This document shows positions 12,601 through 27,581 of a DNA stretch of 64,000 nucleotides, one piece after another. The DNA lies in the NCBI RefSeq assembly GCF_963924675.1, contig NC_089234.1, positions 24,667,668 through 24,731,667 on the forward strand, written 5' to 3'. This stretch comes from Phocoena phocoena. Its lineage: Eukaryota; Chordata; Mammalia; Artiodactyla; Phocoenidae. Made by a program: the position numbers and the translations under genes. Each line of letters starts with the position of its first letter. Position 1 is the stretch's first letter. Below the pieces are notes generated by a model. The model was not told the DNA's origin. It worked only from the letters and a program-made list of their open reading frames with translations, and did not search any database.

Positions 12601-15600
12601 TGTGACTTTGGGGTTATTTATTTCAAAATAAAAAGTTAAAAGAAAAGAAAAAACAAACACTCCCTTGACTCCACTTTCTTCTCAATCCACTGCTCAATGT
12701 CTCCTCGAAAAACTGATGTTCACTGTCTCTATTTCCCCTCTTTTAAAAGAATCTTTTTTTTAAAAAAACTTTTGTGTTATGGAAAATGTCAAACATATAT
12801 AATGACGCCCTTATGCAGCTTCAACAATCATTGACTAATGCAAATCTTATCTCATTTTATACCTCTGCCTACTTCCCTGAATTATTTTTTTACTCATTTG
12901 TAAAAAATTTTTTTTTTAATTTATATTTTGGCTACGTTGGGTCTTCACTGCTGTGCGCCGAATGGGCTTTCTCTAGTTGCAGCAAGGGGGGGCTACTCTT
13001 CGTTGAGGTGCACACGGGCTTCTCACTGCGGTGGCTTCTCTTGTTGCGGAGCACGGGCTCTAGGCGCATAAACTTCAGTAGTTGCAGCATGCGGGCTCAG
13101 TAGTTGTGGCGCATGGGCTTAGTAGTTGTGGCGCATGGGCTCAGTAGTTGTGGTGGCCGGGCTTAGTTGCTCCATGGCATGTGGGATATTCCTGGACCAG
13201 GGATAGAACCTGTGTCCCCCGCACTGGAAGGTGGATTCTTAATCACTGGACTACGAGGGAAGTCCCGGGAATGGGAGAAAATCTTGGTGTGATGGATTCT
13301 GCATTGTATATTCATCCTTCCTACTTGGTCTCCCATCTCTCACCTCCCCTGCTTCTCGTTTCTCAGCATCTGATACAGACATTTTTAGACAAAATTAGAT
13401 TTCCCCAGGAATGTTTGAGGGAAAGACTTGTGTTTTTAACAAATACTCCTTGAGTTCCCACTATGTGCACCATGTTAGATCCAAGGGACACGTGGTGAAT
13501 AGAAAGACACAGCCCTCAACCCTCAGTGTTCACTATCTGGTGGTGAAGGGGGTTATATATTAACTGGACATCCACAAAATAATTATTTAACTACAGTGTG
13601 ATAAATTAGGAAGGACAAGTTCTATAACAGTAGACACAGAGGCGCTGACTTAGATCGGGGTGTTCACCTGGTCCCCTTTACAGGCTGGCCTGCCCGTCCC
13701 TTTGCTGCTGTGAGTGCTGCAGCTAAAGGCTTATACCCAAGGCCACTGGAGTCTTGTCCTTGGCTGACCAAGGGGGCATTATTGTCCAGAGACACAGCAA
13801 GGTTATACCACTGCTCCCACCCAGAACGGCCAGCAACTGACTGATGAGATGGGGGTATGAAAGTCCAGCCCTCTCGGCTCAAATTGGGACAGGTCAGCAG
13901 AGCCTCTCTATTACCCTTATACCCCTGAGAATCAGGCCAGGGCTGGGCCACCTGAGAGCACATCATAGCTCAGCTCCTGCCCCTTCCTACCCGTTTCCCT
14001 CACCCCCGTATAGGTGTCAAAAGCATGTGCACTGGAATCCTGTGCCAGCCTTTGCTGCTAAGACCCAAGGTAGTGCCCAAGACAGGACCCAAGAAAGGCT
14101 TCCTTGAGAAAGTGGCATCTGTTCTCACATTAGAAGAATGAGAAAGAATTAACAGGTTGAAGAGTGAGGAAGGGACGGCAGGCAGATGGAAAAGCCTGGA
14201 GAAGGGCCTGCAATGAGAAGAGTGTGGGGCATCTGAAGAACAGTTTTAGCAAAAGGCCATTTTGATATCCTAAAAAGTTCCTTTCAGACCAGAGAGCTTC
14301 AAAGGCCTGAAAGCTCAGTGTTTTAAAGAAGGGTGCATAGGGGACCCTTGGACAATCTGGCCTCAGGAGGCTGTGTCTTTGGCCATTTGCCATATAATGA
14401 TGCTTCCATTATCCAGAAACACCTGAACTTGATAAACAACTACTAGGAGGCCACAATTCATAGGATTTTTCCATTCCTATGAGATAGTGTCATAAATTAT
14501 TATAAGCAAATTGGCCCAGAGCTGTATTTGTTTTATTTTTAATATTTCCTCATTGCTTAATTAGCCTAATTTAGGTGGTGTTTCTCCTTGTATCATATAT
14601 TTCTATACATTTTGCTAAACTTCTCTCTCCATAATCTTCCCAGGGTTAGTCTCTTCCTTTATTAAACCAGCATAGAGAAAACTTGGTCTTTTAAAATAAA
14701 TTTAAAATAATAACAACATTCTACAATCATTGTAATAATTGATTCAGGTGAGAATTATCAATGGATGCTAAAAGTTTGATGAGAAACAAGATTTTTTTAC
14801 ATAGTCTCAAAGTATTTTCCCACAAATCAATTACAAATGGAAAAGCGGGAACGGTACAATAGAGAAACTAGAAGACGCTACCTAACCCAGTGATCACAGT
14901 TAACATCAGCCAAAGTGAAACGAAGCAGCATTGTGTCTCCTGAAGTGGTACACTGGGAAGGATACAACATGATTTGTGGAGCATTCCTGCTAGAAATGTA
15001 CATGCTGGTCTAAGCATAGGAAACGCCAGACAGACAGACCTAACCTGAGTGGCAGACCCCAAAATTACTAGCCTGTATTCAAGTGTCTGCAGCTTATTCT
15101 GAAATGGTTGAGAGAGAGAGAGAGGAAGCGGGGGAGATTTAGCAAGCGATAAAGGAAATGGGGTAGAATATTAACCGTTGATTAATTTGGTTAAAAGCAT
15201 ATGAGAATTCTTTGTCCTATTCTTGCATCTTTTCTGTAAATTTGAAGTTATATCAAAATTTAAAAGTTGCCAAAAATTTCTAAGGCAAAAATAGTTTGTA
15301 ACAGTATGTCTAGGATTGATCTGCAGATGTCATTCTCTTTAAAAATGTAAATTTATATCTTTCCACTTACCTACTGTGTGCTTAGTGCTAAGTCTTGTTG
15401 GAATTTTAAAGAAGGAAGTGGTACTTTTTCCTTCTGATGTAGAACTATTTAGAGGGAGAAAACATACAGAAAACAAGAGAGAGTATAAATAACATAAATA
15501 TGTATATATACAGTTCACCCCTAAATGACTCAGGCTTAGGGGCCCTGACCCTCCTCACAGTCCAAAATCCGAGTGTAATTTTACCGTTGGCCCTCCACAT

Positions 15601-18600
15601 CTGTGGATTCAACCATCCGTGGATGGTGTAGTACTGTGATACATATTTGTTGAAAAAAAAATCTGCGTATAAATGGACACACACATTTCAAACCCACGTT
15701 TTTCAACCACCAACTGTATTCATAACTTAAAAAAACAAACCAAGATTTCTTAGGGCCAGATTGTGTGCCTAGAAATTTCTGTCCTGTATAGAGGGTCAGA
15801 ATTTTCTGGAAAACTTTGCTGCAATTTGTTTTACTGGACCTCTGTCTGCTTGCATCATTAGCCCTGATCAGTGATTTTAACTTTTTTTTTCCCAGTGTAA
15901 TCTTTTTTAAGCAAAAATCTCAGATTCACAATATAACAGACCCAGCAGAAACATCTCTGGTTAAAGGGGGAGCCCAGAGTACCTCACGAGGCCTGCCCTC
16001 CACCTGCCCCTTTGTTTTAGCAAAATGTAAACAACCACTTCCTAGGAACATTTGATGTTCCTAAATGTTAACTTTGCTGTTGATTTCCTTTTAGTCATTA
16101 GAAACAGAAATGAAGAAACTTCAAAACTCTATTCAAGAAAGCACACAGAATTTTGATGAACATTTGAAAAGACTCTTTGAAAGGAGAGTGAGGGCGGAGA
16201 TGGCTGTCAGCCAGGTAAATAAAAGCTTTACTTATATGACTTGTTCTTTTAAGGAGCCTCCAGGGCCTGTCATTGCTCTTAGGACAAAGACCAACACCCT
16301 GTCTGGCATCCAGGTCCTGCACTCGACGGCCGTGACTCCTGCTCCAGCCTCATCTGTGGCGCCCCCCTCACTTGCCATGCTGAGTTCTCTGCCTCCTGTT
16401 CACATCTCCTTCCTCCCAGCGCGGCAGTAAGACTCTGCCCACTTCTCTGCTTCCTGGGCTACATCTACTCATCTGTCAGGTCCCAGACTAGGTTAGGTCT
16501 TCTTGTTATATACTCTGTTCTTTTACTTCCTATCACTTATTACAACTGAATTTTAATTTATTGTGAATCACTTTTTAATGCTCCCAAGACTGTAAGCTCC
16601 GTGAGGGTAGGGACCGAGTCTGTCTTTTTCATTTTTGTATTTCCAGCAACTAGCAAAGGGCTGGGCTCATCTTGTATGTTGAATGAATGAATAATATACA
16701 TGCCCTAAAAGATCAGATGAAAAATCTGACTTAATTTGATTCAGCAGTAAGAATATAAATGAAGCATACAATAACTTAGAAGCAAGAAGACCAAGAATGA
16801 AGGCTTTAAATTCTGAGGGAAAATTATTCCTAACATTAGATTCTATACCTGACCAAACTATCAACTGAATGTGAAAGGAGAATAATATTTTGAGAAATGC
16901 AAGGTCTCAAAAATTTATATGCACCCATTCTCTGGAAGCTAATTGAAGATGTATCTCACCAAAGCAAAGGGGTCAACCAAAAATGATGAGAGAGGTTAAG
17001 GAACCTCCAGGAGGATGTCTGTATTGTCAGGGTCCTAATAGGAATGGTACCCTGAAAGGGTTACGTTTAAGAGAGGTAATGCAGGGACTCTTCACTGAGG
17101 TATGGGCAGGGTTAAGAGAAACAGTAAAGAATGGTGAAACAGCCAGAGACTAGAAACGATGGGAAGCCAGTGTCATCCCTAGAGTTAAAGAGGCAAAGGA
17201 AGGGCACTATTACCAGGACCCAGCAAGACCCGTAGCCATGGGAGAGGGGCTGTTCCTCACTTATCGTGGCCACAGATAGAAGAACATAATCACTGGCCCA
17301 GCAGGGAGGGGATGTATGCATATGGTAGTTAGGTGGGGGGAGATTGGGAATGAATGCTCCAGCATTAGTCTTAAGAGTGCGTTAGTCATAATGGCCAAAA
17401 CGTAGAAATAATCCAAATGTCCAACAACTATGAATGGATAAATAAAATGTGGTTTATCCCTATAATGGCATATTATTCAGCTACAAAAAGAATGTAATAA
17501 TACATTCTACAACATGGATGAACCTTGAAAACATGCTAAGTGAAAGAAGCCAGACACTCTAGGCCACATATTGAATGTTTCCATATATATGAAATGTCCG
17601 GAATAGGCAAATCCATAGAGACAGAAAGTTAAAGTTAGTGGTTGCTTTGGGTGGAGGCATGAAGACCTCTGGGAGGTGTGGGGAGAAATGGGAAATGGCT
17701 GCTAACGGATTTCTTTTAGAAGTGATGAAATATTCTAAAATTGTGGTGATGGTTGCACAACTGGGAATCTGATTTTTAAAAACCATTGAATTACAGACTT
17801 TAAAGGAGTGAATTGTATGGATCGTGAAATACATCTTAGTAAAGCTGTTATTTTAAAAAGATAGAACATCTTTTCATACAAGACAATGAGGAAACTATCA
17901 AAGACTACTAAGTAACATCAAAAGGACTCAGGAGTCAACTTTAAAAGTTCCCCTAGGGCTTCCCTGGTGGCGCAGTGGTTGGGAGTCTGCCTGCTGATGC
18001 GGAGGATGCGGGTTCGTGCCCCGGTCCGGGAGGATCCCGCGTGTCGCGGAGCGGCTGGGCCCATGGGCCGTGGCCGTTGAGCCTGCGCGTCCGGAGCCTG
18101 TGCTCCGCAATGGGAGAGGCCGCAGCAGTGAGAGGCCCGCGTACTGCAAAAAAAAAAAAAGTTCCCCTAAATGGGACAATTTAAGATTCAACGATAATAA
18201 TAATTGCAATTAACTGAAACCTATCAAATTTGTTAGATTAATGAATGTGTGATATTTTAAAAATAAAAATGCCATCAAAGGTTAACAAATTTATTATCTA
18301 AAAATTAATAAAGAGAAAGTGTCAAGTATTTACTGTTTTCCTGTATGAACTACACTGCTAGGTAACCAAATAGATAGGGAGAAGCGGCCCTTTATAAGAG
18401 GATTTCAATCAGTAAGTGAAAAAGGAATGATAGAAATATAACATCACCATTTTGCAGCTCCCAGTGGATTAATGGACCCAGGCATTGAGATCTACAGCTG
18501 CTAACATCTCAAAAAGAAAGACAACTTGATACTACCTGTTTCCTGATCAAAAAGCACAATATCCTTTATGATCTTCATAAAAGGATCAAACATAGGTCTG

Positions 18601-21600
18601 ATCTGTCCTCTGATTCAGCTGCCAATTTTCAGGAAATACATGGGATAAAGGACTCTGAAAAACTTGCCATAAGTATGCAGTTAGCAAAACCCAGACTAGG
18701 TGAAACTACAGATAACTGCAAATAAATGTGAGGAAAAGAAAGGGCTGAAAGGGAACCTGTGGATTATAAGAGACTTCTAAAATGTGACAGTTTTTTCACC
18801 AGTATGTTATACAATAGTGCCTAGAGATACATATTTGGGTAATAATACTGCAAAGAAACATAAAGAGGTGATTACCATAAAAGTCAGGACAATGGTTATT
18901 ATCGGGGTTGAGATTAGAATGGGGACACATGGAAAGGGCTCTGGTAAAGTGGTAAAGTTCTAGTTCTTAATTGAGTGGTGATAACAAGGGTGTTTTGCCT
19001 TTATAATAACTCATTCAACTATACATTTGTTTTACGTATTTTCCTATGTATGTGTTTTATCTTACAATGAAAATTGAAAAAGGTAAAAACAACTGAGCAG
19101 TTATTGCAAGTTTATATTCCCTTTTTCTTAAAAAGAATTTCTCTTGCTTGTATGTCATAAACTTGCTTGATGAGTGCCAAGTCTGTGACCCTCAATAGGA
19201 AATCCTTTCAAAGGTAGGCATATTGATCATTTTCCCCCTTTTTAAATATTTCTGCAGGAGGAATTGAAAATAATCAACCTTGTGTTTTCCTTACTGTTGG
19301 ATGAAGAAATAAGCTCCAGAGAAGCCTTCCTGAACAACTACCTTGCAAGGAAGCAGGAGGAGAAAGTAAGTGTAGTGTCTGATACCTGAGTACAAGCATC
19401 TTCTGACAAAGGGGATCCCTCTTAACGAGAGCTCACATGCCTAGCCTCTTCCTTCCTTCTACATTCCTACTCAACTGTGTGCTTTCCTTGGCTCCCTGTC
19501 TGGGACTTTGCCCCAGGGTCAGATGAAAGTGCCCACTCCAATCTGTTCATAAAGTTATGTGATTCTGCGTCTGCAATCATTTAGTCAAACGAACTGTGTA
19601 ACTTTCATATGACATATGGTTTATAAAATGAGGCCATGTGGCTTCATGGTTGAAGGGGCCCACTTTTAACCACTGACTAGCTATGGGACCTTGGACAAGA
19701 CACATAACCGTTAAAGCTATTTTCAAGCTCTTCTCTAGGGAATATTGTTCTCTCTGGACGTTTTGGCACCCTAAGTTTCACTAAATATATAAGTAATGGG
19801 TTAGCTTATAGAATGAAAAGCTGTCATAGTTTGAAAATCTCAAATAGGAGCATGAATAGATATGTTTCATTAAAGAGACAATGAATACAAAATACATGTC
19901 ACATGATGATGTTCAAAAGATGTCCGCTTTTATTAGTGTTAATAAATGACATTTATGAATGATATAAAGTATCAAATGACATATGTAGTTATTGTTGCCA
20001 AGAGGCTGTTAAAGAGCATATGCAAAGCACCTTCTAAATACAACCCTACTCATAACAACCCTACAGAGTATGGGATTTCTTTTGTAGATGAGGAGTCCAT
20101 CTCAGAGAGACTGGAAACAGGCTAAGTCACTCACTAGTGTGTAACACACCAGAAATTGGAACTGTAGATATAAATAAAGACCCTCCAAATGAGAATAAGC
20201 AGACTGTTTATTCAGAGCTTGGTATAGTATGGGAATCAGCCACCATCACTTGTGTTTGGCAGACACTCAAAGCCAGGCAGGGGATGAGAAAGCTTCATGA
20301 TGAATAGAAGAGAGGGCTTCAGCTATTCCCCGATTCGAAGTTGTTGGCATGGAGAAGCCTGGAGCAAGTTAATTAGAAGCTTGGCAACCTATGTGCTTGG
20401 TTTAGGAAGGAGCTTTGGCTTTCTCTGGTTGGTCCTAAGTTGAAAATGGTAGCAAAAATTAGGAAAGCTGAAAGTTATTGACCAAGTCCTGGCAGTTTAG
20501 GGCCGATCGCTGCAGAGGCTGTGGTTTCCCCTCCTGGCTGGTTGTAGGTTATGGGTCAGGGCTCTATCTTTATATACTGTCTGGCCGTTGTCCATTTATA
20601 TATTCAGTCTCTCAGAACCAAGGTCCATGCAACTCCCAAGCCTGTGCAATTTTATCATCCATACTGCCCTGCCAAGAGTGTAGTGTGCTCCCTAGTCACT
20701 TACACACTCACATACAGAGCTGGCTACCCTTTGAAACAGGTGAGTGGATGTTTGTCCTTTCAGTCTCCAGTCAGTTTACTTTTTTCTGTGAATGTTATAT
20801 GTAATCGATACTTCACTTCACATTTATCTTGTACTAGGGAATTCCTTGTTCTTTTCAGTATCCCCAATATTTTTGTTTATCCTGAAAAATCTCCAGTTCC
20901 AATCTTCTACTCCTGATGTTATTATAGAGCCAGACTACAGAGGCCATCCGGAAATCTAGAGAAGACCTCGATATGTACAAGGAACACTACGACAACTTGC
21001 TGGCGGAAGACAAAGTGAGAGCTGTTGTCTCACCCACTCGCTAATGCGATAGAGTTGCTGCTGCCTGGATTTGGGGAAGATTAAGAGGGATATAATTTAA
21101 TTTCCTCATAGATTTTTCTCCTACTGTAATTCACAGTTACGGGTGTACTTCATTCTATGCCACTGTGTATTTCTAAAAATCACTGTGTAAAATAAATTTT
21201 TTTAAACTTCCCTCGTTCAAGCTTTCTCTTGTACAAAAAAGAGAGAGCTCATGTAGACTTTGGAGCTTTTTGAACTTCAGGTTGCAAGTCCCATTAGTTG
21301 GTTATGAAATCAGCTTAGTAGGCTATGATCAGCAGATTTATAATGGAAAAGAATAGGATAGAAAAGCAAACAAAAGAATAGAATAGAACGGAATGGAATA
21401 AAATAGAGGTAACTTGCATGTTTTACAGGTAAATATCATTTTGTGAAACTTCAGTTCTGAATGATTTCTAAGACCTCTTATATGAAGTAATGTTTTAAAT
21501 TTACTGAGGTGCTTCTTGTTCAAAGTAAATCTTTGTTAAATCCTTGCACAGTGAGTGGTCACCCTCTAACAAGGTTATAAACCAAGTTTTCATGGAATTT

Positions 21601-24600
21601 TAAAATCAAAGTGACACAACCTATATTTTAAAGAGTATTGTCAACAAATAAAAGCCTTCTGAAAAAAGTTACAATCCTGTCAATGATATGTTTTCCCTTA
21701 GGTTCTAGATCGCAGCTTTAAAAAGGAATTTTCTGAAATTCCCAGTCATCAGGTGGATATACTCTACAAACTTTTTAAACGCCGACCAAGGTTTGTTTCC
21801 TCTTTGTTATCATGTTTTTGAGAAAAAAAATTTGTAAACGTTATTAGATGTCAGCTTTTTCTCCCGATTAGTTCGTAATATTCAATGTAACATCTTTTAT
21901 GTGAAAATGTTCAAGTGTCTTGATCATAACTCAGTTTGTTAAAGATCATTCTTATATCTTACAGTAGGCAATGAAGACTAAGGATTTCTTTTTTACTATT
22001 TAAAAATAGTTAAGTATCTAAGTAATCATAGTGCTATTATAGGTTCTATTTTATACATGAAAGTAGTTCCTCATAAGACACAGATGGCAGACAGATTTAT
22101 AAACTGTTTTTCCCAAGATGTGTTCCAGCAAGTATGAGTCCCTTGCCGTATGAATTGGAATTACACATAATAGTCTTCCAGGACAAAATAAGTTTAAGGA
22201 AATACTGGGTTGAAAAAGATAAAGTTAAAAGATTTTCTTTACTGAAGAACATTTCAGAACTTTTTGTAGCCTTTGCATCCCCAAGTATAAGAAATAGAGT
22301 AGGAAATGTTTTCCAGACTTATTCGACCACCAATACCCTTTCCTCGGAGCATCTCATGTGATTTGTGTTCAAGATAAAGTTTGAAAAATGCCAGTATAAA
22401 TGATTGAAAATAACCATTATCAGAAGAGTTCTAAAATATCTGATTTGTATACCAAGAGTAGCATTAGAACTACATTTCACAGATTTTTATCAATTCAGAT
22501 TTCCATAATTTTTAATCAGACATAATGTAGGAACCATGGAGTTTGTCACAAAGATATAGGCTCATTTGTGTCTGAGATGCAAACTCATTCTCTCACCTTT
22601 GACAGGTTACATGCAACCTGAGGAATTCAGTCTAGAGCAAGCCTTATGTCTTTGTTTCCCTATTTTTAAAGGAGTGAGTTACATAAGCCTGTGAAGAAAG
22701 AAGTGAGACCTCCCATATACTGGGAGGCAGCAGTGGAAAAAGCATAAACTCTATTGTCCAACAGAATTAGCTTTAAATCCTAACTCCACATCTATCAGAC
22801 CTATGGCCTTGGCCAGTCACTTCTCTCAGAGCCTCACTTCCTTCATCTAGAAAAAGAGGATAACAATAGTAACTTCACGACGTATTGCAAAGCACCTTGA
22901 GAGTGAGTGCCTGGTACAAATCTCTGTACCCTTCTCTTCCCAGCTGCAGGCCAGGGAAACAAAACTAATCCATTAATGTAGATAAAAAGAGGCACTTCTC
23001 CAGTTGCACATATAGCTGAACATTCTCCAGGCTACTCACCTGCAACAAGGATACCAGCAGAGGATGTATGGGGCAGAACCAGGGGACATCCACACTTCCC
23101 TCAGGCATTTACTTACCTGCTTAAAATGCCCAGAAGGGAGACATTTTCTAGTGCAGGTGAAACTGCCAGTGCCGACAGAAACTGGGGACATCTATAGTCC
23201 AGCTGAGGTCATGTCTGGGGATCCAGAGGGGATGGAAGAAGGTCCAAGTGGGTGCTTTTCTCTTTGGGGTAATCCACCCACTAGCCACAGGAAACTGTCT
23301 TGCAGTATCACACCTCTGCTAAGGGTTGCATTAATTTAACAGTGATTTTTTTTGTATGTGAGAATGTGAAAGGTTGATGGGCTTTTATTGGTAATACCAG
23401 GATTCACAAACAAAAAGTGCACTCAGATACGACCAGTCTTGTGCCTTTTGGAGAGCGACCAGGATCTGGGAAATTGAATAAGGATGCCTTTGCCCAGTTA
23501 ATGAAAGCCATGGATGACTTGGACAGTATTAATAACATGCCACAAGGCTTGGACCCCTCCGTCTGGGAACATTTCTGCATGACCAGACGAGCGAAAGTGG
23601 AAAATGAACAGAAAGTATATAATAACATTTTATTATTTTATTTCATTTCATTTAGTGTACTAGTATGAAATATATAGTTTATGGTGGTCAGTGCTTCTAG
23701 AAAAGCTAGTTATTTAGGTTTTCGCACTAGGGTAATAGTTAGTAATATTAATAATAATGATAAAGAAATAAAATATTAACATCAGTCCTACTGAGGGCTA
23801 AGTACTTGTAGACCCAAATTGATGGCCACTAGCCACATGGGGTTATTTTTTACTTGAAATAAATGTGGACAGTCCTAATTGAGACATACTGTAACTGGAA
23901 AATACACACAGATTTAGAAGACTTAGCATGAAAAAAAGAAGGGAAAGTGTCTTAATATTTTTTTATTCCTTACAGGTTGAAATGATAATGTTTCAGATAT
24001 ATTGTATTAAATAAGATAATAAAATTAATTTCATCTGTTTCATTTCACTTGTATAATGTGGCTCCTGCAAAATTTTAAATTACATACGTGGCTTGCATCG
24101 ATGGCTCACGTGACATTTCTCTTGGACAGCACTGTTGTAGATACAACTTCTCCTGTCTGCTCTGGTCCTGAGTAGTCCCCATCCCTTTTTGCATAGAAGA
24201 ATTATATTTCACCAGAATCAGCATTATAGTTTTGCTAGAATATTTTGTTAATGTAACAAAGGGTAGCAATTTGAGAGTGTGTTTAATTAGGAAGACACTT
24301 CTTCCTCTTGCTGCTTCTTGACCACACCTTGCCCCCCGGCCCTGCCACCAGTTACCTAAATTGTGTGCCACATGCGTCAGGCTGTCATATTTTTGTTAAA
24401 GTATCTATGATTGTAAAACTTTATCTAAGATGATAAGATATAAGAAAAATTCTAGTTGCTTGCGTATTGTCTTTCAGTGAGAAGCAAATTTGATACTTTT
24501 CTGATTATTCATGGGAGGTACCATGTAAGTTTTGGGTTTCTTATATTACATAATGGCAGGATTTAAATTTTTGTTTATTTCTTAGAAAGTTGGACTTGTT

Positions 24601-27537
24601 AAGGTTTTGTAACAAAGTTAAAAGATGTATATTTTTTAAAGTTCTTTAAAATTAGTTTGCTTTTATTTCTAAAGCTCCGTATGTTCTGAGATGTTGGTGG
24701 CTTGGTTTCTTCAGGTAAAGCAGAAAGCAGCTGGCTTAATAGAAATGGTGGCTTTCCTCCAGAGGAGAACTGAGGATGATGAGAAGGTGCAACATGAAAT
24801 TGAAAAAGTGTCCCGTGAGCTCACCCTGTAATTTGAACCTTTCATTCATGTTCATTTATTCAAAATCTAGGGCTAAATTAGGTTGTGTTATCATGGGGAG
24901 AGAATGCTGACTCACTGGTTTTCAGCTGGCACTGGCTTACCTATATTCATGGCTTTATAACTTCTCCTTGAGAAAGTGCATTTTGTTACATAAGACCTTA
25001 TTTCAGAAATTTGCCTACATGCTCCACTGTTCTTACTGCAAATGGTCAAGTTTTTTTTTACTCTTCAATTTCTGTTTTTCCCTTTTTTAAAATTTGGAGC
25101 ATAATTGACTTACAAAATTAGTTTCAGATGCACACATAGTGATTTGATATTCCTATACATTACTCAATGATCTCCATGATAGGTCATTACCATCTATCAT
25201 CACACAAAGTTATGACAATTTTTTTTTTTTTTTTTGGCGGTACGTGGGCCTCTCACCATTGTGGCCTCTCCCATTGCAGAGCATAAGCCCCAGATGCGCA
25301 GGCCCAGTGGCCATGGGTCACGGGCCTAGCTGCTCTGCAGCATGTGGGATCCTCCCAGACCGGGGCACGAACCCTTGTCCCCTGCATCAGCAGGCGGACT
25401 CTCAACCACTGCGCCACCAGGGAAGCCCAAAGTTGTGACAATTCTATTGACTATATTCCCTATACTATACCTCACATTCCTGTGACTTAATCAAATAGGC
25501 AAACTTGGGGAAAATCTTTTATTTTAATCTCCTTCCACATGAAAATACAAAGAACACGTTTCTGCTGGTAAGTACTTTTAAGCTCAAGCCACACAAGCAA
25601 ACTGTGTGGAAAATTAAGTAGATATCCAAGAAATTTCCATGTAGAGGCCTAAGCAGCTAATATTTTTTCTTCAAGGGAGCTTGTTGTATTTTCCAGAGTA
25701 ATTGGGATACTGTTTTAAGTCCTTGCTTCACTTTTGGCCATATTTACAGCCACATTGATAAATACTTCTCTGATGTTCCCAAATTCATCATTAAACATCA
25801 TTTTCAGATCTAGGTGATAAGTAGGAATATGAATTACCTAAAAATAGATTTGATAAGTAGTATGCAGATTAAACATTGTTAATATAATGTCAGAGATCAA
25901 TACACAAAGTCAGAACTTTAACAGATTTGTTATTTGGTAGCATCTCTATTTTTTCCACTTACATTCAAAACCATATTAATCTTTTCTTAATCATGAAGTA
26001 AAACTTTATGAATGTGTTTCTGTCCATACCATTCTTTGAGCAGCCCAAGTGTAATTCCACATCAGTAAGAAGAGGTACCATAGAGACCTCTAGGAAAGCT
26101 TGTCATTGGGAAAATATTTTCCACATTAATCTCCAGCATGTTTTCCTTCAACTTAAGGAAAATTAATTTTGAATTTTATATTCAATTTTTATGTCAGATA
26201 TATTTTATCAAATTTATATATCAGATGATAGATGAAATTTGGAATATAAATGTATTACAACTACTTACTTTAAAGTCTTTTTCAATTTAGATTACAGGAA
26301 GACAAAGTGAAATTCCAGTTGAATTTGACAATCCAAATCCTCCTTAAACAAGGGCAAGTAGAACTGGAGAATTTCCAGTTACTGCTGGATTATTCTGATG
26401 CAATCCTCATCAACAAGAACATAATTGAAGACTTGAATTCTGTGATTCGGGTAATTATCATGCTTTAAGGAGAAAAAACCAACATATCACCTGCTGTACC
26501 AAATATTTTTCATATTCTCCCATTTCTATGGTAAATCATTTTCATTCAGTTGAACCAGTGGTTGCTAACTCCGACTCTACATTAGAATCACCTGAACAAG
26601 TTTACAAACGTGTCCAGACCTCACCCCTAAGCATGGATATTTTTTAAAAGCTTGCCAGGTAATTCTAAGGTAAAAGAAGTTCAGGACCATGGAGTTAAAT
26701 GTTCATCCTAATATACATACTATTATTTTGTTAGAGTCAATCTCCTCACCTAATGATAAGTTTGATAAGCTTAGAGAATTGATTTCAGACCTTGCTTGTT
26801 TTCTGATATAAACATTTAATGTTATAAATTGCCTTCTAAGCACTATTTTAGCTGCATTCTGCAAATTTTGATATTTTGTATTTTTATTTTCTTTCCATTT
26901 AAAATATTATCTAATTTCCCTTGTAACTTCCTATTAGAAGTTACTATGGGTTATTTAGAAGTGTGTTATTTAATTTCCAAATATTTGAGGATTTTGTGCT
27001 ATTTGGGAATTATGTGCTAATGTTGCTATACATATTACTTTTATAAATGCTCTTAACCCACAATATATTGTTATTATTGTTATAGATAGTTATTATTGCT
27101 ATAGATAGTTATCTTTTAGAGTGATGAAAATAAGAAAAAAGCATTTTCTATTCCCCTCCAATTTCACTATTTCAAGAGATCTTTCTTTGTATAGATTGAA
27201 GTTTCTGTCTTGTATTATATACCTTCTACTTAAAAAACTTCTTTTAACAACTGAATTGCAAGTCTGTCGGTAATAAATTCTCTCTGTTTTTCCTTGTCTG
27301 AAATTGATTCACCTCTATTATTGAAAGATATTTTGCTGGGTTCCCTGGATTGACAGGTTCTTTCTTTCTCCCTCTCATTCTTTTCACTTTAAAGGTGTTC
27401 ATCTTCTTCTGGCTTACGGAACTTCTGACAAGATGCCTACTATATTTTTTTAATCTTTGTTCCTCTTAAAATAATGTGTCTGCCTTTGAGATTTTTCTCT
27501 TTATCTTTGGTTTTCAGCAGTTTGAACATATGTCTAG

Positions 27538-27581
<44 letters not shown>

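Noticed and set aside
17956..18050. tRNA-like A and B boxes (GGTTCGTGCCC)
   Set aside because: They are the internal promoter of a tRNA-derived SINE; no cloverleaf-forming tRNA gene is present.
17975..18213. Arg/Gly-rich open frames on the plus strand
   Set aside because: They are translations of the CHR-1-like SINE body and its A tail.
20551..20916. A 121-codon open frame before exon j
   Set aside because: Intronic, with no splice-site context or recognisable domain; only the exon at 20928 fits CFAP43.
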